Shown: positions 22,828 to 34,802 of the stretch, piece after piece
How positions within the stretch are numbered: position 1 is the stretch's first letter
Layout of the letters: the number at the start of each line of letters is the position of its first letter
Source of the DNA: Uloborus plumipes
Lineage: Eukaryota; Arthropoda; Arachnida; Araneae; Uloboridae
DNA: 64,000 nucleotides
Assembly: GCA_038373865.1 (NCBI GenBank)
Contig: JAXGGA010006465.1
Location: 1-64,000 of the forward strand
Direction of reading: 5' to 3'
The notes under the pieces: generated by a model
Told to the model about the DNA's origin: nothing
The model's database searches: none
The model's input: the letters and a program-made list of their open reading frames with translations, nothing else
Position numbers and translations under genes: made by a program

Positions 22828-23327
22828 CAGGGATGCCCATCCCACCAAGCTCAATGGCACAAATCCCCCCCCCCCCCAAAAAAAAAATTTTTTTTCACAA
22901 CCCTCTGTTGCTTTTTATTTTTTATTTTTATCCCTCTTTTTTATTTTATTATTATTTTTTTAAATTAATTATTTAGTTTTAAACATTTATTTATTTATTT
23001 TTTAAAAAAATATTTTTTTTAAATTATTTCTATTGTTTTTTTATTTATTATTAATTTTTAGAAGTAGTAATCATGCGCAGAATAAAGTCTCTTTTTTGCT
23101 CTTCCACACATTCCAAGCACAAACACACAAAATAAATAAATAAAAAAATAATAAATAACAATAAAGTAATGAAAGAAATATTTTAAATTAAAAAATAAAT
23201 TTTTGAATAATTTTAATTTAAAAAAATCAGTAAATAATTTAAATCAAAAAATAAATTTTTAAATAATTTAAATAAATAAATGAATTAATTAATCTTAAAA
23301 ATCCCCCCCCCCCTGTGGGCACCCCTG
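22828..23327. mobile_element. hAT-type MITE, degenerate duplication
   Basis: The ends CAGGGATGCCCATCCC and GGGCACCCCTG are inverted and match the element at 23915-24403. The interior is C/G homopolymer runs next to long TTTATT/AAATAA low-complexity DNA. The flanking 8-mers (CTCCCCTT and GTCCCCAA) agree at only five positions, so the target duplication is not convincing. Confidence 0.55.
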
Positions 23328-23335
23328 GTCCCCAA

Positions 23336-23726
23336 CCGGTCAGAATGTCAGAACTCTCCTGAAAACGTGACATTATTTGTTGTCGGTCCCGTTGTAATTT
23401 ATGAAAAGTTTTTAAATACATTAATCGCTTCGTATATCAAAGTACGCAAAAAGGCTTTTAAAAAGCCTTCTTCTCGTTAAGAAAAGTAACCATTACAGAG
23501 TGAGCACAAAATAAAATCAAGATAGATTGCAAACTAATTCGGTCAGTAATTTCAAGAAGGAAAAAACCCCTTTTCTTAAATCTTTAATACAAATGTAACA
23601 GAGTGGACATTCAGCAATTCAAATTGACCATCAGAAAAAAGAATTAGACACCATGTCAACTTGTTTGCTGACTGTATACAGTGTAGTTTAAAGTAGTTAA
23701 CTAAGGAGTAAGGACGGAAGTTTTAA
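23336..23726. other. unassigned DNA
   Basis: No gene or repeat boundary recognised in this stretch. Confidence 0.4.
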
Positions 23727-23728
23727 TA

Positions 23729-24444
23729 TAGCTTGACCTCGAAGAGATGGCGGGTGAACTGAAAGCGGAAACGGACCTTTTCATTTTGCCGAAGGTATGA
23801 TCAGCGAGAAAAATAAGTTTTTACTTCGTTTATTAAAGTGTTCACTGCTTTCATGATCTCGCTTATGCCCACTAAAAACAGAATGATGCGGTCCGTCTCC
23901 GCTTCCAGTTCACCCAGGGGTGCCACCAGGGAGGGATTATGGCGCAAGTTGAGTCATCAAAATTTTTGGGGGGGATTTTTTTAAACCAGTATATTTATTT
24001 ATTTAAATTTTTTGTTAATATATTTTTTTATTTGAATTATTTACTGATTTTTTTAATAAAAATTATTCATTAATTAATTTTTTAATTTAAATTATTTATT
24101 TTTTATTTTTATTTATTCATTTATTGTTTTATTTTGTGTGTGTGTGCTTGGAATGTCTGGAAGAGAAAAAAAAGCGATTCTATTCTGCGCATACGAAGTA
24201 CTTTAAAAAAATTAATAATATATAAAAAAATTAAAGTTATAATTTTAAAAAAAGTAATATTAAAAAATAAATAAATAATATTTAAAACAATAAATAGTTC
24301 AAAAAAACAGTAAAAATAAAAAATAAAAAGCACAAGAGGGTTGTAAAAAATTTGGGGGCATTGGGACTTTGCGGCATTGAGTTTGGGGGGATGGGTACCC
24401 CTGAGTTCACCCGCCATCTCTCCCATCTCTCCATGGTTAAGCTA
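23729..24444. mobile_element. TA-flanked MITE interrupted by a hAT MITE
   Basis: The left part TAGCTTGACC...GATGGCGGGTGAACTG is mirrored on the right by CAGTTCACCCGCCATC...GGTTAAGCTA, with TA at both borders (23727-23728, 24445-24446). The two halves are separated by the hAT MITE at 23915-24403, which inserted into AGTTCACC. Without that insert the element is about 220 bp and nearly palindromic. Confidence 0.65.
23915..24403. mobile_element. hAT-type MITE with exact 8-bp duplication
   Basis: The ends CAGGGGTGCCACC and GGGTACCCCTG are flanked by identical AGTTCACC (23907-23914, 24404-24411). The interior is AT low-complexity DNA with G runs, like the copy at 22828-23327. Non-coding. Confidence 0.85.
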
Positions 24445-24446
24445 TA

Positions 24447-25475
24447 CTTAGTTTTCTTTGAAAAGTTAGCAGATGCCAAGTAATTGTTTATTTTACTTCC
24501 AAATTAGCTGAAACAGAGCATGCATGTATATATTAATAACAGCACAAACATTTAAAAAGTCATATTTTTGGGTCTATAAGAAAGACCTAAGCTTTGCATA
24601 TGATGAGCAAAACTTTTTTTAAACAACAATTATCAACTTCATTGCTTGTATTAGTTACAACTTAAGGCCTCGTGTGCCGTATTCGTAAATGCATTTTGAT
24701 TCGAATAAAAAAATTTGTGGTTGTGTGTGGGTTTGTTGGACAATTTTTTGCTCACAATTAAAATTTGTATTTCCAAAAAAAGCTTTCTTCGATCCAGCCT
24801 AATGTAGAAAACATATTGTAATCCGCACTCTATACAATTTGATAGTTTTACGTGGGGAGTGAGATCGAGGTCTAACTGATAAAGGGCCCGCCTAGGCTCT
24901 CGACGGCAATTAGTTACGAGAGAGCAGGTTCTGCAATAACTGCTTTTCTTTCTCATTCATTTCTGAAAATCTTATCTCAGTATCAATTTAATATCCACAC
25001 TAACTTAAAGTGCGAAACTCATATTCCAACTTTAAGATGTTGACTTTATAAGGATGCTTGACCTCTTCCACATCTCATCCTTCCCTCTTTTGTGACGCAA
25101 TGAATCATGGACAAAAATAACTACTGTCTGATAGGTGCCCGGATGTACGGAAGATTGAACAGTCATGCATTAGAAGGATTCTCAAGAGAAGTCATGCAGG
25201 CGTATCTTAAAATGTGAGATCATTTCAAATAAAATCTTGACTAGTTTTGATTGCTATTTCCAGAAAATGCTTTGTAGTTCAAGCATTTTTGGAACGGCAA
25301 ATAATTTTATCGATCAATATCTATACAAAAAATATTTATAAAATCCGCAAAAAAAAGGGGGCAGGGGGGGGGGGAATAAAAAAGAAAGAAACAAGAAGGA
25401 AAAAGAAAGGGAGTAGAAAAATATTAAATGAGTAACAAAAAATAATTATAATAACTGTAAAACATCATGAGATGG
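24447..25475. other. unassigned DNA
   Basis: No gene supported. It includes an A/G-rich low-complexity tract at 25349-25420. Confidence 0.45.
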
Positions 25476-25483
25476 GTTTGCAT

Positions 25484-26362
25484 TGGGTGCGACATTGAAG
25501 GCAAAACATCGATGTTTCAAGACATTGATGTTGGAAAAAAGGACATTGATGTTATTGATAAACATCGACCAAAAAACATCGATGTTTTCAACAGCGATCT
25601 TTTTTTTTTATTGCTTACACATTTAAATGTACAGTTATTCAGTTACTCCCTATTAGAAGCACCTCTTTACATCACTCAATTAGATATATCTTCTTTTGTC
25701 TCCTGGAAAAACATCAACCGCAAGATATCGATGTCAATTAAGAAAACTTTTTTCAGTGAGATATATACCGCAACTGTTGATTAACTGTCTAACTTTTTTT
25801 TTGTTACATATTTTCATAAAACTTTTTTTTTTTGCTGAAATGTAAAACATCACTGAAAAAAATATCAAATGCAAAACAACGATGTTTAAAAATCATTGAC
25901 AGTCAATCATTGTTAGTTATGAGAAAAAACTTTTTTTTTCAATTTGGTAAACATTGCAACTAGTGGTTGAGGAAAGATGAATCTTTTTTATTGCATAATT
26001 TCCATTGTTTTTTGCTAAAATTTTAAAAAGTACATCGAAAGAAGAAAAAGAAAACATTGAACGCGAAACAACAATCATTAAAAGACATAAAAAAAAAGAA
26101 AGAAAAAGAAAAAACGGCGAAAGCAAATTAAAGATGTTTTAAAAATATCGAGAGGCAAAACATTGTATAAGAATCATAGAACCTCTGGTTAAAGATGAAA
26201 ACTTTTTAATAAGCTATGCGGATCGTATATTTTGCTTTGGCTTTCTTTCTTGGAATGTAAAACATCGACATCGAAAACAACATCGAACTCAAAACATTGA
26301 CCTTCAAACATCGATGGTAAAAACATCGATGTTCTTACAAAAACATCGATGTCGCAGCCCTA
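25484..26362. mobile_element. hAT-type element rich in AACATCGATGTT motifs
   Basis: The flanks carry an identical 8-bp GTTTGCAT (25476-25483, 26363-26370). The termini TGGGTGCGACATTGA and CATCGATGTCGCAGCCCTA are inverted with some mismatches. ACATCGATGT or ACATTGATGT recurs about a dozen times, clustered at both ends (25500-25590 and 26265-26355). A related copy spans about 49195-50655. No transposase is recognisable. Confidence 0.85.
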
Positions 26363-26534
26363 GTTTGCATCCCAAAAATTTCATCAAACCTTAAGGGAAG
26401 TTTTACGGGGAGAAGGGTAAAAAAGAGGAAAGTGACCCTCATTTTCAAGAAGGTGTCAAGTGTGAAAACTAGATGTGCATTACAGTCGAATCTCGTTAAA
26501 ACCACATGTAAAGATACATAGAGAGAGTGTGTAG

Positions 26535-26990
26535 TAGAGATGAGTTCGGGCTCACTTTTGAAGGCCCGAGCCCGCCCAAGCCCGAGAATTTTTAATCCGA
26601 GCCCGCCCGAGCCCGAGTGATATTGTCTTGTTTTGAGCCCGACCCGGCCCGAGCCCGAGTGTATCAAACATCAATATATATTTTTAATTTCCACTTGGGA
26701 TGCACTGCCATATGGTATATCGTAATAGTAATCGCAAATATATTATAAGTGGGTGCTATCTTTTTGAATTATTATTATTATTATTGCTGCCATTAAGAAA
26801 AACTGTTCTCACGCTCTTTAAGTACCCCAATATTTTATTTCGTGAACGTTGTATTTGTAAAAAACTGACTATCTAAACATGAGATCGAGCCCGAGCCCGA
26901 AAGTTTCTTGAAGTTAAAGGGCCCGAGTCCGTCTCGGGCTCGGGTTCGGGCTCGGGCTTTCGGGCTCGGGCCGAGCCCGACTCATCTCTA
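26535..26990. mobile_element. hAT-type MITE rich in GCCCGA
   Basis: The ends TAGAGATGAGTTCGGGCTC and GAGCCCGACTCATCTCTA are flanked by identical GTGTGTAG (26527-26534, 26991-26998). Both ends contain many GCCCGAG/CTCGGGC units (26565-26665 and 26885-26980), giving GC-rich shoulders around an AT-rich centre. The TAGAG start fits the hAT terminal consensus. Non-coding, 456 bp. Confidence 0.87.
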
Positions 26991-26998
26991 GTGTGTAG

Positions 26999-27848
26999 TA
27001 ACCTTTCCGCCGCCAGAGCCTACCTGGCTTTAACCACGTGATCTACAACCACCGCAGAGGATCATAGCATGCACTTCTATGGAGATGAACTGTTGTTTTG
27101 AAATAAAATGGTTTCTAAATGTTGTGCATTTGGATGCAAAGAAAAATCGGTCAAGGGAGGACCAAAAAAACATTCCATAGGTAAGTTTAGTCTGTAATAA
27201 TATCTCAGTTATTTTCAAAACTCTTGCTTTAATTGTTAAAAATAGAGTTAGAAAGATTTTTATCACTTTTTTGGCGAGTAACATTTTATAAACAAAATTA
27301 ACAATTTTAGTTGAGCGTTGTCGCTTGCTATCTTTGATCACACAGAATGCATAGAAATCCATATCCTCACCGATAGTGTAAATCTGTGACTTCAATAAAT
27401 TCTATTTCAACAAATTCATGTTTTTGCATAGTTTATGGGGAATATAAAGCCTTGATTCAAATGCCATTAAATTACCATTTAAACATTCTATTCAATTAGA
27501 AGTATTTGCCCTTTCCTTCTGGAAAAAGTTACAGCAAAAGTGAAATATTCAATTTTTTGTAATTCGACCTTTTTGCACTATTCATCTGTCGGTACGACCT
27601 TATACCGCAAAAGCAGGATGGAAGGGCATGTTTCAAAAATTGCATTTTTAAAAAATCACCTCCCCTACTTATGATGTTTTTTTATTCATTCTCTACTGAA
27701 CTATGTGTAACTAATTATCAATTGTTTGTATATACGTAAAGCAACTGCTTTTTTAAAGATTATTTCTCGCAATTTCGGGCTGGGGGGGGGGGGGGGGTCT
27801 CAGATAGTTTTCCAACAGCTTAGTAGGATATTTTGTTCCTATAAAGAA
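26999..27848. other. unassigned DNA
   Basis: No gene supported. A run of 16 G is present near 27782-27797. A 121-codon ORF on the minus strand (27030-27395) has no recognisable domain and is probably a chance frame. Confidence 0.4.
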
Positions 27849-28060
27849 GCAGAGGCGTAGAAAGGGGTGGGCGAATCGGGTGACCGCCCAGGGCCTCGCG
27901 CCTCCCGGGGCCTCGCATCTCCACTTAGTCCCGAATTTTTCTCCATCCGAACTTTATTCCGAGACAAAATTTAAGAAGCATTTCCGAATCATACAGTTGA
28001 AATATTTCTATTTTTCGAGTAAAAAAAAAATGAAAGGGCCTCGCTTCGAACTTTTGTCTA
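27849..28060 (+). repeat. interspersed repeat, copy 1
   Basis: Starts CAGAGGCGTAGAAAGGGGTG. It shares about 200 bp with the inverted copy at 40210-40434, including the block around GGGCGAATCGGG and CCCGAATTTTTC. The start resembles a hAT terminus, but I found no partner end or duplication. Confidence 0.55.
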
Positions 28061-29639
28061 ATCCAAGTTTTTCCGAACTGTTGGCGCTCTCGCCTATTCA
28101 GTGCTCGCAATTTTAACAGAATCCTTACCTGCATCCTCGTAGAGAACATAAGTTTGTTCAATTTGGAATTGTAAGTTCCCTTCTGCGTTTATTGAAGTAA
28201 ATTAAGGGGGGGGGGGGAGGGGGGGATCAACCAGTGCCGTATGATCAGGGTTCGGCATCTTTTGTGATGTTGAAGCTAAAAGAAACGCAGTTATATGCTA
28301 GAACTAGTTGAAAGGAGGTAAAGGGTTAAAGCGCGTTCTCTCTCTCTCTTTGTTTCGAGAATTTTGCTAAATTAAAGGCCTAAAAACGCATTTTCAGTTT
28401 AATGTTTGGTAACGTTAGTAGAAGAAAAAAGGAGGAATTCTTTTGGCATTGAGGCTCAAAAATGCTATTTTAAATTATCTTAGAATGTTAGAGAAAATGG
28501 TCAGGAATTCGATAGCTATAGTTTCTAAAAACATTTTCAAATTATCTTCTTTGAAGGAGTTAGATACAAATGACGGAAGTGGAGAGAGCTCTACCAGAAA
28601 TTGTTTGAAGTTTAAATTCCTAAAATATAATTTTAGACCAATTATTGTAGAAGAGGTAGATGAGCTTACCTCCTAAAATTTTCGAAAATTGAAGCTTCAA
28701 AAATGCAATTTTTAGTTATTTTTCATGACATAGGGGTGCAAAGGGGGATCAGATGCTCTCACTTGGAAATTTTCGATAACTAAGTGAAGATTTAAGATCT
28801 CTTTGTTCTCGTCAAGGGGTCATGATCCCCCTTTGCTTCCGTGCTTGAAGTTTAATATTTCTTTTTGGCGTTTTTAGGAAACGCCAGGGCAACTTCGGCT
28901 CACTCCTTACATACACTCATCCTATGAACTGTTATGCATAAGAGGAACGAATGATATTAATCACCGGAAATAAATATATCCCATTTGAAAAGAGGGGGGG
29001 GGGCGAAAAGAGCATAAGGGGATAATAGAGGACATGCAATTTCTGCAGGAAAGAGAAAAGTGAACGTCATAGCTTTTAATTTCCCACCTATAAGTACCCC
29101 TCCCCCTCCATTTCACCAGTTTTTGCAAAGAAATGTTCTCAGTTTTTTTTTTTTTTTTTTAATTTAAAAACTATTTTGAGCGCAAAATTATTGCAAAACA
29201 ATGTCAATAAGTGACTTTTTTTCAAGCAGTTATTTTTGAACAAATGCCAACCGAACACCTACTTTTTAAAAATCTCTCCCGATTTTGGGGGAGGGGCCTT
29301 GGCCCCCTCCCTTATATATATATCCTTCCTTGTGCATAACCAAGCAGTAGTGATGTAACGGAAAGTAGACTTCGCAGCTAGTTGGGGTTCCGTGAAGGCC
29401 CGAAAGCAGAATACTGCTAAATCGGCGACGTACGTCGCAGAACAGACATCGCGGCTGCAGAACAATTTTGTTCAAAATTGAGCAAAAAAAAAAAAGTTCG
29501 AAAATGCGCAAAAAAAAAAAAAAAAGTTTTGTCCGTAGCCCATGTCTCGCAGAGCAGCAGGCAATAATGCCGGCGCTGCCGCCGCCGCGCCGTAGACAGT
29601 ACCGTGAAAATTGCCATATAGACCACAGCAGACGTATGG
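28061..29639. other. unassigned DNA with homopolymer runs
   Basis: No gene supported. G-rich runs lie at 28205-28226 and 28994-29003. T or A runs lie at about 29142-29160, 29484-29494 and 29511-29525. Short ORFs here are frames through these runs. Confidence 0.4.
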
Positions 29640-29674
29640 ACGACTTGACTTGAGCTTCTGAGGACCTTCCTGAT

Positions 29675-30035
29675 TTTTCCGCAGAACTTCAGTGATGACA
29701 CTTGCGCAGGCTTCGTTTGAAGTTCTGCAGTCCTTCTTATTTGGGCCTCAGAACTTTAGCTACGAAACTTGCAATACACATTCGTTATTCAAATAATGTT
29801 TTCAACGATTATTTTTTTCCGCATGAGAATCGCGGGGACGCAAACTTTAGGTTTGAAATTCTGAAAGCCTTCACATTTTGGCCGCAGATCTTAAGTGACG
29901 AAGCTTTCGGTAGGTACACAAATCAGTTCTTCAAATTATGTTTAAAACAATTTTTTCCCAAGAGAATCGCAGGGGCGCAGGTGTTAAATTTAATTTTTGC
30001 AGGTCTTCACATTTTATCCGCAAAACTTCATTGCA
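29675..30035. repeat. diverged tandem repeat, period about 137 bp
   Basis: The block TCCGCAGAACTTCAGTGA-like recurs at about 29680, 29745, 29884 and 30019. Flanking sequence (AGAATCGC(A/G)GGG and CTTCACATTTT) repeats at about 137-bp spacing. Units are perhaps 75-80 percent alike, and the first interval is shortened. Confidence 0.6.
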
Positions 30036-30104
30036 TACATTGTATGTATGCAATGTATGCATGCATGTGATGTATCATCCCATGCATGCATGCATTACAT
30101 GCAT

Positions 30105-30143
<39 letters not shown>

Positions 30144-30153
30144 AACAAAATGA
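30030..30153. repeat. ATGC/TGCATACA and CA microsatellite
   Basis: Alternating GCATGCAT and GTATGCAATGTATGC-like sequence leads into a (CA)n tract of about 34 bp at 30106-30139, followed by AACA repeats. Confidence 0.9.
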
Positions 30154-30567
30154 AATCTGTGCGATCAAAATTCGCGGAGATATTCGAGTTTCAAATTCGC
30201 AGGGCCCGTAAACAAATTGACAAAAGAAAATTTTCGCCCTGCCAGAGGAATAACGAGTTTTTAGATTAGGTACGATAATGAAATTTGTTTCGTCCATGTC
30301 AGAAAATATTCACTTCTCATTGTATTCAAAAATAAATACAGATGCTACAAGACTACAAAACATAACAAGACCATTTAAATTATTATACAATTTCATACTA
30401 AGATATTAAACACACGAAATATGTAGAAGATTACATTGTCCGTAAAGCAACACCATTTCTACATACAGTTCCGTAGTGCACTTCGTAACTTCAAGCCTTA
30501 ACGAAATGCATCTAGTTTAAGCCGATTTTTTTCTGCAGGGAAGGGATTACGTTATTTCACGCAATCA
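30154..30567. other. unassigned DNA
   Basis: No gene or repeat boundary recognised before the target duplication of the next element. Confidence 0.4.
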
Positions 30568-30599
30568 CTATACAGTAGGGTGGATCGAATTTTTTTTTT

Positions 30600-30965
30600 T
30601 CCGAATTTTAAATCCTACCTATGCGGAAAAGATGTTCTATGCTATACAGATTCATGAAAAAATAAAATGAAAAATTAAATTTTAAGTTAAGAACTGCCGC
30701 AAGAGGGATGAATTTTAGAAATAGGTTTTTTTTGTCAAAAAATCGAAATTAATCAAATATTTTAATTTTTAGATTTCTAAATTTTACCTATATGGGTAAG
30801 ATGGTCAATGATATACAGATTCCTGAAAAAATAAAATAAAAAATTTAATTTTAAGTTAAGAACTGCCACAAGAGGGATGGATTTTAGAAATTGCGGCTTT
30901 TTTGTCAAAAAGTTGAAATTAATCAATTATTTTTATTTTTAGATTTTTAAGCTCTACCTATGTGG
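30600..30965. repeat. subterminal tandem repeat, unit about 180 bp
   Basis: The block CTACCTATGCGG...TTAAGTTAAGAACTGCC...AAATTAATCAA recurs from about 30783, and a third partial unit starts near 30952. The units lie at the left end of the element at 30576-44232. The start of the unit is also found inverted at the right end. Confidence 0.75.
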
Positions 30966-31263
30966 GTAAACTGTCTCATATTATTATTTTAGAGTCTACC
31001 TGTTTATAAAATATGTTTTAAGGAATATGGATGAGGTACGAGGGATTTAAAAAGAAAAAATAAGGTTAGCTGGACTGTCGCAAGCGTTGTTAGATTTTGT
31101 TAATCAAACCTTTTAATGGCAAAGGTCACGACGCTTTTTACCAAAGTAAAAGAGCATTTTAATTTAAAGAAATGTTTATTAGGATGATTGAAATCATAGT
31201 AGATGATGACCAGAAAAAATCTACGTACATTCAAAACTTTCTGAACTTAAAATACCATCGAAA

Positions 31264-32019
31264 TTACAGGGGACAGTAATCACTCTTCGTGTTGAAGACT
31301 GGCATGAGCCTTCGCGACTTCAGACGACTTCTTGTAAATCCGTCTCTGTTATGGGGTCCACGCACAGCAGCATAGGCTTCTGTGACAACTTTTATTGTTC
31401 TTTCTGTCGCTTGAGTGTGGTAAGGAAAATTCTGGATAACTGGTAGAATAAACTCTTGTAATGATTGCTGGGTTTTCTACTGCTTCTAAAATTATGGTGT
31501 CGCTAAAGCATTCAGTCAGTGTTTTGTTACATTTTCCCACTTAATCAAATCGACATAATCTGTCGCGCAAAAGTGAACGTTTGGCAAATTGAAAAATTCG
31601 GATGTTAATATCCGCTGCAGTAGTAGAATTACAAACAGTATGTTTAGCTTTACGTGCTTTTAGAATTCTTTGAAGCGCTAATTGCTCTATGTGATATCTG
31701 TCGTCAGCTAGCATTGATATAAGAACATTTTCTGAGTGACCAATAAACCCGTTTCGTTTAAGAACAGGGTCAATTACTTCTTTCAAATCATTCGACAAAT
31801 ATCGCGAAAGAAAGATTATTTGATGAAAATGCTGCGCACCATAGATTATAAAAGATCTTGTTTTGATCTAGAACCACATGGGAGCATATACTTTTAAAAT
31901 GAATGTCGTTACTGTAACTAATGTCTCAAATGGATCCTCATAAGCTATAAAGAGTCTGAGAATTCTTTTTGCAGTTGTAAGCCATCTTGAGGGGCAAACA
32001 TTTCCGGGGTTTATCATAG
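31264..32019 (-). pseudogene. C-terminal half of the unassigned transposon protein
   Basis: Frames on the minus strand give, in order: SRWLTTAKRILRLF (about 31945-31990), ENVLISMLADDRYHIEQL and ALQRILKARK (in the 31541-31798 frame), then YHTQATERTIKVVTEAY and RDGFTRSRLKSRRLMPVF (31265-31430), with a stop at 31264. Several frameshifts and stops separate these blocks. From general memory, unchecked, proteins with such blocks recur as multi-copy unnamed proteins in arthropod assemblies. The N-terminal half lies 11.2 kb away at 43238-43860. Function is unknown. A transposase is an inference from its place between inverted termini. Confidence 0.75.
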
Positions 32020-32280
32020 GGGCGATTCTCTGTAAACTCGTCGTTTTTCACACGAAATCTGTCCGGGCACGGTTTTTTGAAATGTTCGTATAATTATAAT
32101 ACTATTGCTCAGAAAATGAATCTATTACTTTGGTTTGAAAGAGTTCCAATTGAAGTTTGTGTTCTTCTGATAAATCATGATAGGGGTCAGGGTCGGACTG
32201 GGAATGAAATTCGGCGCGGGCATCCTATGAAAACCGGCGCCTCTCCAATTACATTAATTAAAATTTATATCAATTATTAA

Positions 32281-34063
32281 CCCATTAATGCCTAGCGTCC
32301 CTTTTTAGGGACGGTCCGAAAAGTGTGCCTGAATTTTCCAAAAATGAACATTTCAACCAAATAATTGTGTTCAATTATTACTTTGGTATTGCTTCAATTC
32401 TGTATTAACAGATTGCAGCACATAACTGCTGTAAAGTGTGATCTGTAGCCATTTGATTATGATCTTTATCAAAAATTACATCTTTCGCAATCTCAAGAAC
32501 AAAAAGCTAAGTTTTAAAAGTTATTAACAAGTAAATCAATCTGTGTTTGATATATGTGCTACTTTGATCGATGCTTTAGTTTACCTTTTTTTGCGATTTT
32601 GTAAATTTTAAATTTTTTTAGGATTTTATAGCAACTTAAGAACGTCCCTAAAAAGGGACGCTAGGCACCAAAGGCTGCATTGTTTAACCGTTGCTGATTT
32701 CTTGCTTAGAATCTATAATTTATATCAAAGAAGTTAGTAAATGTTTTTAGACTGAAAAACAAATAATAATTGTCATTTTTAAAACTTATTTTATTTTCAA
32801 AATCTAATTAAATTAAATTAATTAATATATATAAACTTAATTACACAATGTTCTTAAATATTTTCTCTTCTTTTTTTTAATTACAAAAAATACTCAAGGT
32901 AAATTTTAAAGAAATCTATTTCAAAAATGTAATTCTTTAAAACACTAATTATTCCTTATATTTCATTACTTTTTCATAATGCAATTAGGTGTTTATTATT
33001 GTTTAGTCTGACTGTTGGGGGAAGAAGCCCTAAGCTGTTTCAGAAGCTTAGCATTTCACCTTGATGAAGAATTCAAGGATTGCATATGTGTCTGTTGTTT
33101 GGAAAAGGGGGGGGGGGTTGCAGATTTAATTTCAGAATTCCCTGAGCATGCCAATTTTGATCTCTACTGTGAGAATTTATTTACTTCTCTTGCGCTCCTA
33201 CGTGATTATTTGTCTCAGCAAGGTTTTGTGCAAGAATCGGATTAAAAAATGCTCATGAACTGAAGTTACGTTGTTCAAAAAAGAAAAGAGAGGAAGTTTT
33301 GAATAAATGTCGATGACAGGTAAAATAATATTACGTTGGTTCGGTGGAATAATAGCAATGTCCTAACTATTGCATTGAATCTTCATGGAGTTTATCCTAT
33401 TGTAAAGGCTAAGCGATTGTCCAACAGCGAAAAGAAAGTAATTGAAATTGATGAACCAAATATATATGGTTGCTCAATACAAACGTTGCATAGGGAAAAA
33501 GATCCCATGCATCAAATATCGGGAACTACCGGTTTTTGATCCACTCTAAAAAATGGTGGTAGCCGCTCTTCATTTTATTTAAAGCTGCTGTACAACATGC
33601 ATTGAGCTCAAGAGAGTTGAGTTAGGTATTATGGGGCTAGTTGTTATATTGTTTTAAATAACACTTAGGTAAGATGTGCCCATTGAAGTAAAAGACCTTA
33701 TCGGAATGCAGCAAATGCAATACGTAGGTTTTCAGAAAAAATGTTTTGCTGACTTTCATACTCAACAACACCAATATTTCCTTGTTCTCTGAATCTACTT
33801 CCCAGTTTATGTTAATTGCTGCTTTTATTTCTTCTTATAAATTGTCATTTTCAATATTACATCGTAGTCAGAAAAAAAATTTTGGTAAAAAAGTATGTAC
33901 CCTCTGGTGCCTAGCGTCCCTTTTTAGGGACGATTTTTCTTTCTTAAATAAAAAATTTATTTTTTACATGATAATTTTTTAACTATTTTTCCTGTCCATT
34001 AAACACTATTCGTAACCAGTATACAAAGTATCGTTGAAAAATAAAATGTCAGGCATTAATGGG
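32281..34063 (+). mobile_element. decayed piggyBac transposon, 1.8 kb
   Basis: It has TTAA on both sides (32277-32280, 34064-34067). The left end CCCATTAATGCCTAGCGTCC and right end GTCAGGCATTAATGGG begin and end with CCC/GGG, as piggyBac elements do. An internal pair of the subterminal motif (about 32640-32672 and 33905-33935) marks the shoulders shared with the family's MITEs. The interior carries broken piggyBac transposase on the plus strand. This copy is the likely model for the MITEs at 3281, 21943 and 38794. Confidence 0.85.
33015..33650 (+). pseudogene. piggyBac transposase remnant
   Basis: Two fragments in sequence match the family. FDLYCENLFTSLALL (in 33015-33245) aligns with the conserved DN-W/F-FTS block, with Glu where piggyBac transposases have a catalytic Asp. 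VRWNNSNVLTIALNLHGVYP with VKAKRLSNSEKKVIEIDEPN (33336-33480) aligns with the WxDNKxVxxxSNxxGxxPVxxVKRW region. A weaker C-terminal trace (KAAVQHAL) follows at about 33580. Stops and frameshifts separate them, the N-terminus is missing, and it cannot make a working enzyme. Confidence 0.78.
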
Positions 34064-34067
34064 TTAA

Positions 34068-34794
34068 TTATTTAATTAATTTCAAGAAACATAATTAATT
34101 ATTTAAATACGTCATGATTGAAAAACTAAACTGAATTATTAATTGCATGGACTAATCAATTCATTATTAAGAATAAATAATCTAAAAATGAAGGAAAATA
34201 TTAAGCTAACATTTTTTAAATCAATAAATAGCATTATTTAAAAAAAATTATTTCTTAAAAATAATTAATTTTTGCTTTGACACTATGGCATGATGACATG
34301 GAATGAAAAAGGAAACTCAAACATTTCATTTCTCTCGATGAAACGTATTCCAGTTATCTCATAAAGCCGTGTTTATCTCTGATAGAAATAGTTGGTTTAT
34401 TGCGCTATTCATATCGGCACACAAGCAAAAAATATATGCGGATTTCAGTTTTAAGGGGGGGGGGGGGTACTAACGCCAGTGGCCCACTTACCCGAACCAA
34501 CCCTATATTTTAAAAAGTGTTTGAGACATATAATATGAGATAATTACATACATTTTGGGATAGTTTTAATTACTTTGAATTGCTTGATTTATTTTATTTT
34601 TGCCACATTATTTTGATGAGCTATGAAATAAATTTATAAATTATGAAAGTGCAAATAAATAATGTTTTATTCTAAATTTTATTCATATTACACTGTTTCA
34701 GTGCGAAGGATTTGGTGATAAATCACTGCTTTGCTTACGACATGGAAAATTGATAATAACATTTCCGTAATTGAGAAAGTAAGAAAATTGATTT
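34068..34794. other. unassigned AT-rich DNA
   Basis: Runs of TTAATTAAT-like sequence and a G run near 34456-34468. No gene seen. Confidence 0.45.
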
Positions 34795-34802
34795 GTCTAA
34801 AA

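Noticed and set aside
26335..26667. 110-codon ORF with GSGRVGLKTRQ-like repeats
   Set aside because: It is a frame through the GCCCGA units of the MITE at 26535-26990.
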